This document shows positions 26,291-34,754 of a DNA stretch of 38,169 nt, piece after piece. The translations under genes and the position numbers were made by a program. How positions within the stretch are numbered: the first letter of the stretch is position 1; the number at the start of each line of letters is the position of its first letter. Origin of the DNA: an uncultured Clostridia bacterium (GTDB taxonomy: Bacteria > Bacillota > Clostridia > Oscillospirales > CAG-272); assembly GCA_946404035.1 (NCBI GenBank), contig CAMJCC010000006.1, positions 1 to 38,169 on the forward strand, in the 5' to 3' direction. The notes under the pieces were generated by a model. The model searched no databases. It saw only the letters and a list, made by a program, of their open reading frames with translations, and was not told the origin of the DNA.

Positions 26291-27064
26291 ATGAAGCGGA
26301 GAAGACGGCTTGCCGGTTTGGTAGCGGGCGTATTGCGCGTCGCTCTCCGTCGCCGTCCGAGGACCGCCGGCGTGATCCTGGCGGCGGGAAGCGGCACCCG
26401 GATGGGGAATGAGACCCCGAAACAGTTCTTACCGCTGCTCGGAAATCCGATGTTGGTTTATTCGGTCCGCGCGTTCCTCGCCTGTCCCGAGATCGACGAG
26501 ATCGTGATCGTGACGCGGAAGAGCGACCTTTCCGAAGTGCGGGATCTCTGCACCGCTTACGAACTGAACGCCAAGCCGATCAAGGTCGTCGCCGGGGGCG
26601 AAACCCGGCAGAAGTCCGCGTTTCTCGGCGTCGAGGCGACCTCGCGCGCCTGCCGGTTCGTTTCGATCCACGACGCTGCAAGATGCCTGGTCACGCCCGG
26701 GATCATCTCTTCGGTCGTGTCCGAGGCGTACCGTCGCCGCGCAGCCACGGCGGTCAGCCCGATCAACGATACCGTCAAACGCGTCGATCGGAAAGGACGG
26801 ATCAGGGAAACGCTCGACCGGAACGAGCTCGTCGCTGCGGCGACCCCGCAGGCGTTCGACCGGGACTTTTATATCGCTGTCGCCGCCTACGCCGAGAAAA
26901 AGGGGACTGTCGTCACCGACGACAACGCGCTGTTCGAGGCGGTCGGGCAGACGGTTTATACCGTGGACTGCGGAAGCGGGAATTTCAAGGTCACGACCAA
27001 AGACGATCTGATACGCGCGGAGGCGATGCTCCGCGCAAAAGAGAAAAAGGAGACCGAGCGATGA
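26291..27064 (+). CDS. ispD: 2-C-methyl-D-erythritol 4-phosphate cytidylyltransferase IspD
   Basis: [62 protein letters not shown]. Confidence 0.94.
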   Translation: MKRRRRLAGLVAGVLRVALRRRPRTAGVILAAGSGTRMGNETPKQFLPLLGNPMLVYSVRAFLACPEIDEIVIVTRKSDLSEVRDLCTAYELNAKPIKVVAGGETRQKSAFLGVEATSRACRFVSIHDAARCLVTPGIISSVVSEAYRRRAATAVSPINDTVKRVDRKGRIRETLDRNELVAAATPQAFDRDFYIAVAAYAEKKGTVVTDDNALFEAVGQTVYTVDCGSGNFKVTTKDDLIRAEAMLRAKEKKETER

Positions 27065-27528
27065 GGATAGGACACGGATACGATGTGCATCGGCTCGTTT
27101 CGGGGCGAGATCTGGTCCTCGGAGGGGTCAGGATCCCCTACGAATACGGGCTTCTCGGTCATTCTGACGCCGACGTCCTGACCCACGCGATCATGGACGC
27201 CCTGCTCGGCGCGGCGGCGCTGGGGGACATCGGTCTTCATTTTCCGGACAGCGACCCCGCTTATCTCGGGATCAGCAGTCTGACGCTTCTTGAACGGGTC
27301 GGCGCTCTGCTTCTCGAAAAAGGGTACCGTTTCGGCAATATCGACGCGACCGTCGTGGCACAGGAACCGCGGCTTCGCCCCTATATCGACCTGATGCGGA
27401 AGAATATCGCCGACACGCTCGGGATCCCCCTGGATCGCGTCAACGTAAAGGCGACCACCGAGGAGGGGCTCGGGTTTACCGGAGAGCGGCTCGGTATCGC
27501 GGCGCACGCCGTTTGCCTCCTTGAATAA
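27061..27528 (+). CDS. ispF: 2-C-methyl-D-erythritol 2,4-cyclodiphosphate synthase IspF
   Basis: [67 protein letters not shown] overlap with ispD. Confidence 0.97.
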   Translation: MRIGHGYDVHRLVSGRDLVLGGVRIPYEYGLLGHSDADVLTHAIMDALLGAAALGDIGLHFPDSDPAYLGISSLTLLERVGALLLEKGYRFGNIDATVVAQEPRLRPYIDLMRKNIADTLGIPLDRVNVKATTEEGLGFTGERLGIAAHAVCLLE

Positions 27529-27530
27529 AA

Positions 27531-27668
27531 AAGGACTGCCCGACAGAGTCGGACAGCCCCCAAGTGATCTGCCCGAGGGAACAAATCACACGTCCTTCGT
27601 TTTCATACGTCGGCCGTCGGGCAGGGAACACGGATCTTATTTCGGTTTTACTCAGATCGTAGTCCCTT
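27531..27668 (+). ncRNA. Candidate structured RNA or rpe leader in the ispF-rpe gap
   Basis: Multiple nested complementarities: GGACT/AGTCC, CTGCCCGAC/GTCGGGCAG, GGAC/GTCC, GTGAT/ATCAC, GATCT/AGATC. No class assigned. Confidence 0.4.
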
Positions 27669-27726
27669 GGCAGAATATGCAGTTTATGCCGGCAGAGTTC
27701 GCTCCGCCGACGGAAAGGTTGAAAGA

Positions 27727-28371
27727 ATGGTTAAGATCGCACCCTCGCTTCTCTCCTGTGATTTTCTCAAAATGGGGGAGGAGATCGACGAGATCGAACG
27801 CGCAGGAGCGGAATACCTCCATCTCGACGTGATGGACGGCGTATTCGTCCCCAATTTCAGTTTCGGTTTCCCGATCATCTCGGCGGCGAAAAAGCAGAGC
27901 AAAATGGTCTTTGACGCGCATCTGATGATCGCCAGACCCGAGCTCTACGCCGAGCGGATGATCGACGCCGGGGCGGACATCGTCTGCGCGCACCTCGAGG
28001 CGGTAAAAGACCCCGTCGCGTTCTGCAAACTGGTCCACGATAAGGGGGCGAAAGCGGGGCTGGGGCTTCGTCCGCGTACGCCCGTCACCGCCCTGTTCCC
28101 GTATCTCCCGTACGTCGATCTGGTGCTGGAAATGACGGTCGAACCCGGGTTCGGCGGGCAGAAACTGATCCCCGAAACGCTTGACAAACTCGAAGCTCTG
28201 CGTAAAGAGATCGACCGCCTCGGGCTTGCCGTCGAGTTGGAAGCAGACGGCGGTATCAACGCCGAGACCGCCGCCGCCGTGCGAAACGCCGGGGCGGATA
28301 TTCTGGTCGCCGGGTCCGCGGTCTTCCGCGGAAACGACAAGGCGGCGAACATCCGCGCGCTCCGGGGTTGA
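27727..28371 (+). CDS. rpe: Ribulose-phosphate 3-epimerase
   Basis: MVKIAPSLLSCDFLKMGEEI, YLHLDVMDGVFVPNFSFGFPII, DLVLEMTVEPGFGGQKLIPETLDKL, LEADGGINAETA. Confidence 0.96.
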   Translation: MVKIAPSLLSCDFLKMGEEIDEIERAGAEYLHLDVMDGVFVPNFSFGFPIISAAKKQSKMVFDAHLMIARPELYAERMIDAGADIVCAHLEAVKDPVAFCKLVHDKGAKAGLGLRPRTPVTALFPYLPYVDLVLEMTVEPGFGGQKLIPETLDKLEALRKEIDRLGLAVELEADGGINAETAAAVRNAGADILVAGSAVFRGNDKAANIRALRG

Positions 28372-28380
28372 GGTCGCCGG

Positions 28381-29334
28381 ATGAAGATCGCCGTACTTGA
28401 CGCCGGGACGCTCGGGGACGATCTGTCGCTCTCCCCGCTCTCCGAGTTCGGGGAGGTCAAGATCTACCGCGAGACCCCGCCGGACCTTGTCGCGTCGCGT
28501 CTTGCGGGCGTGGATATCGCCGTGCTGAACAAGGTGCGGCTGAACGGGTCCAACCTCGCGGACGCAAAGGACCTGAAACTCATCTGCATCACCGCGACCG
28601 GCTTCGATAACGTGGACGTCGCCTATTGCCGTTCCGCCGGGGTCGGGGTCTGCAACGTGGTCGGCTACTCGACCGACAGCGTGGCGCAGATCACGCTTTC
28701 GCTCGTGCTCTCGCTTTACTCGCATCTGCGCGAGTACGACGCGTACGTGCGCTCGGGCGCGTATTCCGCCGGGACCTCGCATAACCGCCTGATCCCGGTC
28801 TACCGCGAACTGGCGGGGAAGACCTGGGGCGTCGTGGGGTACGGCAACATCGGGAAAATGGTCGCCGCCGTCGCCGTCGCTCTCGGCTGCCGCGTCGTCT
28901 GCACCAGAAGACAAGATACCGGTGACGAGAGCATTGAGGTCCTGCCGATCGATGATCTGCTCCGTGTGTCCGACGTCGTGACGTTGCACGTTCCCCTGAA
29001 CGAGGGGACGAAAAATCTGCTCTCGCGTGAGCGGCTCTCGCTGATGAAGCCCGACGCGATCCTGGTCAACGCTGCGCGCGGCGGGGTATGGGACGAAAAG
29101 GCGGTTGCCGACGCCCTGCTTGCAGGCAAACTCGGCGGGGTCGCATCGGACGTTTACGCCGTCGAACCGATGGCGAAAGATCACCCGTTCAGAGCCCTGC
29201 AAAACTCCGATTGCGCGATCTTCACGCCGCATATGGCGTGGGGCGCGTACGAGGCGCGGGTCCGCTGCCTCGACGATATCTGCCAAAGTATCCGCAGTTT
29301 TCTTTCGGGCGGTATGCGGTCTCGCATCGTATAA
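28381..29334 (+). CDS. D-isomer-specific 2-hydroxyacid dehydrogenase (glycerate dehydrogenase-like)
   Basis: GKTWGVVGYGNIGKMVAAVA (Rossmann), DVVTLHVPLNEGTKNLLS, LVNAARGGVWDEKAVADAL, TPHMAWG. Confidence 0.92.
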   Translation: MKIAVLDAGTLGDDLSLSPLSEFGEVKIYRETPPDLVASRLAGVDIAVLNKVRLNGSNLADAKDLKLICITATGFDNVDVAYCRSAGVGVCNVVGYSTDSVAQITLSLVLSLYSHLREYDAYVRSGAYSAGTSHNRLIPVYRELAGKTWGVVGYGNIGKMVAAVAVALGCRVVCTRRQDTGDESIEVLPIDDLLRVSDVVTLHVPLNEGTKNLLSRERLSLMKPDAILVNAARGGVWDEKAVADALLAGKLGGVASDVYAVEPMAKDHPFRALQNSDCAIFTPHMAWGAYEARVRCLDDICQSIRSFLSGGMRSRIV

Positions 29335-29337
29335 TGA

Positions 29338-29369
29338 ACGGGCGGCGGGCAAATTTGCCCGCCGCCCGT
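29338..29369. terminator. Perfect 32-bp palindrome after the dehydrogenase gene
   Basis: ACGGGCGGCGGGCAAATTTGCCCGCCGCCCGT. Confidence 0.65.
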
Positions 29370-29380
29370 CGTGTTGCCGA

Positions 29381-29416
29381 AAAAAACGGGACCGTCCGAG
29401 GACGGTCCCGTTTTTT
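29381..29416. terminator. Bidirectional intrinsic terminator
   Basis: AAAAAACGGGACCGTC-CGAG-GACGGTCCCGTTTTTT. Confidence 0.93.
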
Positions 29417-29424
29417 CGTTTCTG

Positions 29425-29676
29425 TTAGTCCGAAACGTAGGGAAGCAGCGCCATAAAGCGGGCGCGCTTGATCGCGGTCGTCAGATCTCTCTGATGCTTC
29501 GCGCAGGTGCCGGAGACCCGGCGGGGAAGGATCTTCGCACGCTCCGAGATATACTTTCTCAGGCGGGCGGTGTCCTTGTAGTCAATATCCTGCGCTTTTT
29601 CCGCACAGAACACACAGACCTTTTTCTTTCTGCGGTTGGGGCGGAAAGGAGCGCGTTGGGTATCGTTTCTGTCCAT
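29425..29676 (-). CDS. rpsR: 30S ribosomal protein S18
   Basis: [65 protein letters not shown]. Confidence 0.97.
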   Translation of the reverse strand: MDRNDTQRAPFRPNRRKKKVCVFCAEKAQDIDYKDTARLRKYISERAKILPRRVSGTCAKHQRDLTTAIKRARFMALLPYVSD

Positions 29677-29753
29677 TCCAAACAACCTTTCCGGCTCACG
29701 ATTTCAGTCCCGTTCCGCTGTGAGCCAAGGCGGAGGGGGAAAGACGACGCTGC

Positions 29754-30215
29754 TTAGAAAGGCAGCTGCTCGTCGTTGGGGATCTCCTCAAATCCGGAAT
29801 TGCCGTTGCTGGAGTATGCGGGCGTGCCGTAAGCGTCGCCGGAAGCGGCGCCTGCACCGGGAGCGCCGGGGGCGCTGCCGTCCGCCTTGTTCTCAACGAA
29901 GGAGAGCTCGTCCGCCACGACTTCGGTGGCGTAGTGCTTGCCGCCCTGGGGGTCGGTCCAGCTTCTCGACTGGATCTGGCCGCAGACCAGGATCGGACGT
30001 CCTTTCTTGAAATAGCGGGTCACGAATTCCGCGCGTTCTCTCCAGGCGACGACGTTGATGAAATCAGCGGTCTGCTGGTTTTGATCGGAATTCTTGGAAA
30101 AGCGGCGGTTCACAGCGATGGTGAACCGACAAACCGAGATAGAGTTCGACGTCTGACGGAGTTCCGGGTCAGCGGTCAGATTTCCGATCAGGATCGCCTT
30201 GTTAAAACTCGCCAT
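29754..30215 (-). CDS. ssb: Single-stranded DNA-binding protein
   Basis: NKAILIGNLTADPELRQTSNSISVCRFTIAVNRRF, WRERAEFVTRYFKKGRPILVCGQIQSRSW, acidic tip NDEQLPF. Confidence 0.96.
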   Translation of the reverse strand: MASFNKAILIGNLTADPELRQTSNSISVCRFTIAVNRRFSKNSDQNQQTADFINVVAWRERAEFVTRYFKKGRPILVCGQIQSRSWTDPQGGKHYATEVVADELSFVENKADGSAPGAPGAGAASGDAYGTPAYSSNGNSGFEEIPNDEQLPF

Positions 30216-30244
30216 GTGCGTTTGTCTCCTTTCGATCGTTCAGC

Positions 30245-30889
30245 TTACTCTTCGGATTTGGTCTCTGCTGCGGCTTCGTCTGCAGCGGTAGCTTTCGGCT
30301 TAGCGGCTCTGGGTTTTGCCGGAGCTTTGGGCTTCGCGGGAGCTTTTTCCTTAGCGGGAGCGTCTTCCGCATCGGCTGCTTTCGCTTTCGCGGGAGCCTT
30401 CTTTGCGGGAGCTTTCTTTGCCGGGGCTTCCTCGGCGACCGGGGTCTCCTCCACGGCGGGAGCCTCTTCCTTTGCGGGAGCGGCTTCAACTGCGGGAGCT
30501 TCCTCCTTCGCGGGAACTTCTTCCGCTTTCACCTCCGCCTCGACTGCCTCTTCGGCAACGATCGCGGGAGCGGGAACGGCGGACGCCGGCGCACCTTCGA
30601 TCTTCTTCGTGGTCATGGAACGGATGATGCCGTCGGTGATACCGAGGACGCGTTCGAACTCACGAGGGAAGGAAGGTTCGCTCTTGTAGGAAACGAGGAC
30701 GTAGTACCCTTCGGGAATATAGTTGATCGGGTACGCGAGCCGCCGTTTCCCCCACTCGTTGACCGACTCCAGCGTTCCGTTGTCGGACACGAGCGTCGAG
30801 AACTTCGCAACGATCTCTTTCATCTCTTCTTCGGAGAGATTACCGCTGATGACGTACAAAGTCTCGTAGGAAATGAGCTTTTTCTCCAT
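30245..30889 (-). CDS. rpsF: 30S ribosomal protein S6 with long low-complexity C-terminal extension
   Basis: YETLYVISGNLSEEEMKEIVAKF, NEWGKRRLAYPINYIPEGYYVLVSY, FERVLGITDGIIRSMTTKK, then about 115 aa of PAKEEAPAVE/PAKKAPAKKAPAK-type repeats. Confidence 0.94.
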   Translation of the reverse strand: MEKKLISYETLYVISGNLSEEEMKEIVAKFSTLVSDNGTLESVNEWGKRRLAYPINYIPEGYYVLVSYKSEPSFPREFERVLGITDGIIRSMTTKKIEGAPASAVPAPAIVAEEAVEAEVKAEEVPAKEEAPAVEAAPAKEEAPAVEETPVAEEAPAKKAPAKKAPAKAKAADAEDAPAKEKAPAKPKAPAKPRAAKPKATAADEAAAETKSEE

Positions 30890-30902
30890 TCTGAATACAC
30901 CT

Positions 30903-30941
30903 CCTTATGGTCATTCGGCCACAACTTTTGCTGTGGCAAGG
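30903..30941 (-). promoter_or_regulatory. Putative S6:S18-binding leader in the rpsF 5'UTR
   Basis: Minus strand CCTT-GCCACA-gcaaaagt-TGTGG-CCGAATGACCAT-AAGG: stem with an asymmetric CCGA-containing bulge, next to the rpsF RBS. Confidence 0.6.
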
Positions 30942-30971
30942 AGCAGGATCTTTGATCCGTGCCGATTTCGT

Positions 30972-31000
30972 ATTATAACAGAAAAGGGAAAGGTTGTCAA
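30972..31000 (-). promoter_or_regulatory. Perfect-consensus rpsF operon promoter
   Basis: Minus strand TTGACA (31000-30995), 17-bp spacer, TATAAT (30977-30972); A/T-rich tract further upstream. Confidence 0.88.
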
Positions 31001-31038
31001 GTGCATCCCTTTACTTTTTTATATTTTTTATATAGGGG

Positions 31039-32259
31039 TCAGGTCGCCTCGGGTTCAGGACCGTCCTCCGCGGGTGTCTCGTCGGGGACGGGAAGTTCCC
31101 GGAGGGCAAGGTAGTACTCGTCGTTCAAGGGGCGACCCCGCGAGAGGAGGCGGCGTGTCTCGGTCCCCTCGATCAGCGCGTGGATCGAGGCGAACAGCGG
31201 CACCGCGAAAACAAACCCGAAGAAGCCGAACGCACCGCCGAAAAAGAGCGAAAGGCAGATGGTCAGCCCGATATTCGGACGCAGACGTTTCCGCAGGAAA
31301 AACGGTTCCGCCAGGATGCAGTAGAGCAGATGGAGGAAGAACAGGATCAGAAAGAGCGGAAGCGCGTTCGGGCGGTTCAAGACCAGCATCACGGAGGGGA
31401 GCAGCACCACGAGCAGGATCATTCCGAAATCCGGCATCATATCGAACGCGAAGACCAGAATGGTGATCAGCGCACGGAACGGGACGTTGAAGATCAGGCA
31501 GAGAAGATAGGTCAGGAGCGAGAGGAAGACCGAGGAGACGACCTTGACCGACAGATACTCCATAAAGTAGAGGTAGGTCCGCTTTGCTCCGGCGTAGAAG
31601 CGCGAAGAGGTTTTCCCGGGCAGTCGGGAAACCAGGATCTTCGACGTGATCGAGGTGATCACGCGGCGGAAGAGCAGGCAGTACGCCGAAAGAACGAAAC
31701 CGAGGAAGATCGCCGACGTCTCGTTTGCAATGTTGGAAACGTAGCGCGCGGCGAACGCGGTCAGGGATTGTTCGCCAGTCGGGCTGAGTGCGTCGGAAAG
31801 ATAGTCGATCAGGGACGAATAGATCGGAAGCAGGATCTCCGAGTCCTTGACGTTGGTCTCGATCCATTCGCGCGAGGCAGCGACGGCGGGGGACAGGTCG
31901 GCTTGCAGTTCGGTGAAACTCTTGCTGAGCGACGGGATGATCGCGAAAACGAAGAGGAAAAGGACCGCAAGCAGCAGCAGTTCCGCCAAAACGACGGCGA
32001 AGACCCGCGCCAGGGGCAACCGGCGTTGTGCTTTAAAGACGTGCCGGGTCAGCAGTTTCTCGAAGAAACGCATCGGCGGAACGCTGATAAAGGTGAACAG
32101 GATCGCGTAGAACACGCACTTGATCTTCCCGAGGAACCAGGAGATGCCCGAGAACACAGCGGGAAGATTGAAGATGAACGCCGCGTAGAGCAGACCGAAC
32201 GAAATGATGATCAGGGCGTAGGCGGCGTAGGTATTGTATTTCGTGTTGTTGAGTTTCAT
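31039..32259 (-). CDS. AI-2E family transporter (PerM-like)
   Basis: Multi-TM; ALITILVFAFDMMPDFGMILLVVLLPSVML, LLYCILAEPFFLRKRLRPNIGLTICLSLFFGGAFGFFGFVFAVPLFASI. Confidence 0.83.
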   Translation of the reverse strand: MKLNNTKYNTYAAYALIIISFGLLYAAFIFNLPAVFSGISWFLGKIKCVFYAILFTFISVPPMRFFEKLLTRHVFKAQRRLPLARVFAVVLAELLLLAVLFLFVFAIIPSLSKSFTELQADLSPAVAASREWIETNVKDSEILLPIYSSLIDYLSDALSPTGEQSLTAFAARYVSNIANETSAIFLGFVLSAYCLLFRRVITSITSKILVSRLPGKTSSRFYAGAKRTYLYFMEYLSVKVVSSVFLSLLTYLLCLIFNVPFRALITILVFAFDMMPDFGMILLVVLLPSVMLVLNRPNALPLFLILFFLHLLYCILAEPFFLRKRLRPNIGLTICLSLFFGGAFGFFGFVFAVPLFASIHALIEGTETRRLLSRGRPLNDEYYLALRELPVPDETPAEDGPEPEAT

Positions 32260-33662
32260 CCCTCGCCCTCCGTTTCTTCTTCGGGCGCGGGGGCGTCCTC
32301 GCTTGCGGGAACGGTCGTTTCAGGCGTTTCTACTTTTTTCGGTTCGGCGTCTTCGGGCAGGTCAAGGGAGGCGGTCAGACGTTCCAGTTCCGCGGCCTCC
32401 TCCGGCGACAGTTCGGGCGCATCCTCGGTCTTGTCCTGCGTTTCGACGTGCAGCGACGCGCCGACCGTCGCGGTGAAGTGTTCGGGGGTCATCCCGACGG
32501 CTTCTTCAAACACATTCAATGGGTTGAGGTCGGCGTAAGCGGCGGTCTCGGTCGGCAGGTTGCGTTTTTGCAGCCGTTTTTCGGTGTGTTCCTTGACGAT
32601 GGTATACAGCACGCTGAACAGCGGCGCGCCGATCAGCATCCCGACGAAGCCGAAGAAACTGCCCATGATCGTGATGGAGATCACGACCCACAGCGACTTG
32701 ATCCCGAGGGCGTTGCCTACGATCTTCGGACCGATGATGTTCCCGTCGACCTGCTGGATGATCAGGATGATGACGGCGATCCAGATCGCCTTGATCGGAC
32801 TTTCGGTCAGGACCAGGATCACGCAGGGGATCGCCCCGATGATCGGACCGAAATAGGGGATGATATTGGTGATGCAGATCACCGCGGCAAGCAGGGGATA
32901 GTAGGGCATCCGGAAGATCCAGAACACGACGAACGAGATCACGCCGATGATCAGACTGTCGAAGATCTTGCCGATGAAAAAGCGCCCGAACGTGCGGTCG
33001 GCAAGACGCGCGACCCTCATCGTGGAGTTGAAATGCTTGGGTTTTAAGACGGCGGCGAGCAGTTTTTTGACCGACGCCTGCAAATGCTCCTTATGGAGCA
33101 AGACGAAAAACGAGATCAAAAACCCGACGAGAAACAGCAGGAGCCACAGGGCGAACTGTCCGCTCATCCTGCCGAGGTAGGTAAGGAACTGCTCGGCGTG
33201 CTCGCTGACCTGAGCGATCAGTTTTTCGGGATCCAGCCCGAACGAATTGCCGATGCGGAGGATGGAGGTCTGTATGAAATCGGAGGTACTGTCGACGATG
33301 ACGCCGTAGTTCTTCACGATCTGCGGGAAGATCAGAAGACCGATGAGGAACAGGATCAGCGCGACGATCAGATAGGAGAGAGCAAGCGATAACACCCGCC
33401 GGAGCGCGGAGGACATCCGGACCTTTTTGGGGCGGATCCGGGGGATGATCTTTCCCTCGATCAGTTTGAGCAGCGGATTGATGAGATAGGCGAGGGAAAG
33501 CCCGTATACGATCGGTGAGATCACGCGCAAAAAAGCGCGGATCGCCGCATATACGACCCCGATATGAACGACAAGAGAAATGCCCGTCAGCGCGATCGCC
33601 AGGACGGCGCAGGCGTAGATCGCCTCTGTCGTGTTCTTTTTGTTCCAATGGATCTTGAACAT
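32256..33662 (-). CDS. AI-2E family transporter (PerM-like) with acidic C-terminal tail
   Basis: Multi-TM; CITNIIPYFGPIIGAIPCVILVLTESPIKAIWIAVIILIIQQVDGNIIGPKIVGNALGIKSLWVVISITIMGSFFGFVGMLIGAPLFSVLY. Confidence 0.93.
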   Translation of the reverse strand: MFKIHWNKKNTTEAIYACAVLAIALTGISLVVHIGVVYAAIRAFLRVISPIVYGLSLAYLINPLLKLIEGKIIPRIRPKKVRMSSALRRVLSLALSYLIVALILFLIGLLIFPQIVKNYGVIVDSTSDFIQTSILRIGNSFGLDPEKLIAQVSEHAEQFLTYLGRMSGQFALWLLLFLVGFLISFFVLLHKEHLQASVKKLLAAVLKPKHFNSTMRVARLADRTFGRFFIGKIFDSLIIGVISFVVFWIFRMPYYPLLAAVICITNIIPYFGPIIGAIPCVILVLTESPIKAIWIAVIILIIQQVDGNIIGPKIVGNALGIKSLWVVISITIMGSFFGFVGMLIGAPLFSVLYTIVKEHTEKRLQKRNLPTETAAYADLNPLNVFEEAVGMTPEHFTATVGASLHVETQDKTEDAPELSPEEAAELERLTASLDLPEDAEPKKVETPETTVPASEDAPAPEEETEGEG

Positions 33663-33694
33663 AACGGTTCCTTTCGGTAAGTTTCGCCACCATT

Positions 33695-33723
33695 ATTATA
33701 TAATAAAAAAAAAGACTTTTCAA
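33695..33723 (-). promoter_or_regulatory. Promoter for AI-2E transporter pair
   Basis: Minus strand TTGAAA (33723-33718), 17-bp spacer, TATAAT (33700-33695). Confidence 0.65.
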
Positions 33724-33774
33724 TATTTTTTTAAAAAAAGCGTACACGGAGGCGACTTTTATTCGGAATGGGAG

Positions 33775-33803
33775 TTGCAATTCCGCGACTTTTGTTGTAT
33801 AAT
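33775..33803 (+). promoter_or_regulatory. Promoter for the nadC operon
   Basis: TTGCAA (33775-33780), 17-bp spacer, TATAAT (33798-33803). Confidence 0.7.
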
Positions 33804-33880
33804 CTATCGTGATAAACTGCGGGAAATCGGGAATTGCACGAATTTTCCCAAATCCGACCCGCGAAAGAAAAGGAAATCGT

Positions 33881-34732
33881 ATGAAAGAATTGCTTATGTC
33901 CGACGATATCGATCATCTGATCAGAACGGCGCTCCGCGAGGATATCGGAACGGGGGACATCACGACGGCATCGACCGTCAGCCCTGACGCCGTGATCGCC
34001 GGGCATTACGTCGCGAAAGAAGACGGGATCGTCTGCGGGCTGGATATCGTGCGGCGCGTTTTCGAGGCGCTTTCTGACGACGTGGAATATCAGCCCATCA
34101 TGCACGACGGGGACCCGGTCAAGCGGGGCGACGAGATCGCAAAAGTCTCGGGCAACGCCGTCGCCATCCTCTCCGGGGAGCGCGTCGGGCTGAACATTTT
34201 GCAGCATCTGTCGGGCATCGCGACCTATACGCGACGTCTGGTCGATACGGTCAAGGGGACCAACGTCCGCATCACCGAGACAAGAAAGACCACGCCCGGG
34301 CTCCGCGTGCTTGAAAAGTACGCCGTCCGCATCGGCGGCGGCTCCAGCCACCGCTTCGGGCTTTCGGACGGTATCTTAATAAAGGATAACCACATCGTCG
34401 CCGCCGGCGGTATCACCGCCGCCGTCAAGAGCGCGCGTCTGCGCGCGCCGCACACCCTGAAGATCGAGATCGAGACCGAAACGCTGGACCAGGTGCGAGA
34501 GGCGATCGCCGCCGGCGCCGACATCATCATGCTGGACAATATGGATTGCCCGACGATGGTCGAGGCGATCAAGATCATCGACGGCCGCGCCGTCACTGAG
34601 GCGTCGGGGAATATGGGCTCGCGCGATCTTCTCGAGGTCGCGAAGACCGGCGTCGACGTCATCAGCATCGGCGCGCTGACCCATTCGGTCAAGGCGCTGG
34701 ATATCAGTCTGAAATTCACCTCGCTCAAATAA
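33881..34732 (+). CDS. nadC: Quinolinate phosphoribosyltransferase (nicotinate-nucleotide pyrophosphorylase)
   Basis: LREDIGTGDITTAS, ILQHLSGIATYTRRLVD, ETRKTTPGLRVLEKYAVRIGGGSSHRFGLSDGILIKDNH, ADIIMLDNM. Confidence 0.96.
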   Translation: MKELLMSDDIDHLIRTALREDIGTGDITTASTVSPDAVIAGHYVAKEDGIVCGLDIVRRVFEALSDDVEYQPIMHDGDPVKRGDEIAKVSGNAVAILSGERVGLNILQHLSGIATYTRRLVDTVKGTNVRITETRKTTPGLRVLEKYAVRIGGGSSHRFGLSDGILIKDNHIVAAGGITAAVKSARLRAPHTLKIEIETETLDQVREAIAAGADIIMLDNMDCPTMVEAIKIIDGRAVTEASGNMGSRDLLEVAKTGVDVISIGALTHSVKALDISLKFTSLK

Positions 34733-34754
34733 AGAAAGAGTAGAGAGGAACCGT

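Noticed and set aside
26683-27060. N-terminal part of the 281-aa ORF containing IspF
   Set aside because: Out-of-frame ispD sequence; IspF begins at [12 protein letters not shown] (27061). Not an IspD-IspF fusion.
27531-27668. tmRNA, SRP RNA or tRNA in the ispF-rpe gap
   Set aside because: No SRP GGAAG-type loop, no tRNA cloverleaf/TTC arm, no tmRNA tag ORF seen; left as unclassified structured RNA.
27652-29352. 566-aa minus-strand ORF antisense to rpe and the dehydrogenase
   Set aside because: Shadow ORF; both plus-strand genes are well supported.
30245-30600. Repeat-rich DNA of the S6 tail considered as a CRISPR or VNTR
   Set aside because: Repeats are in frame, imperfect and encode Ala/Pro/Lys/Glu; no constant repeat-spacer structure.
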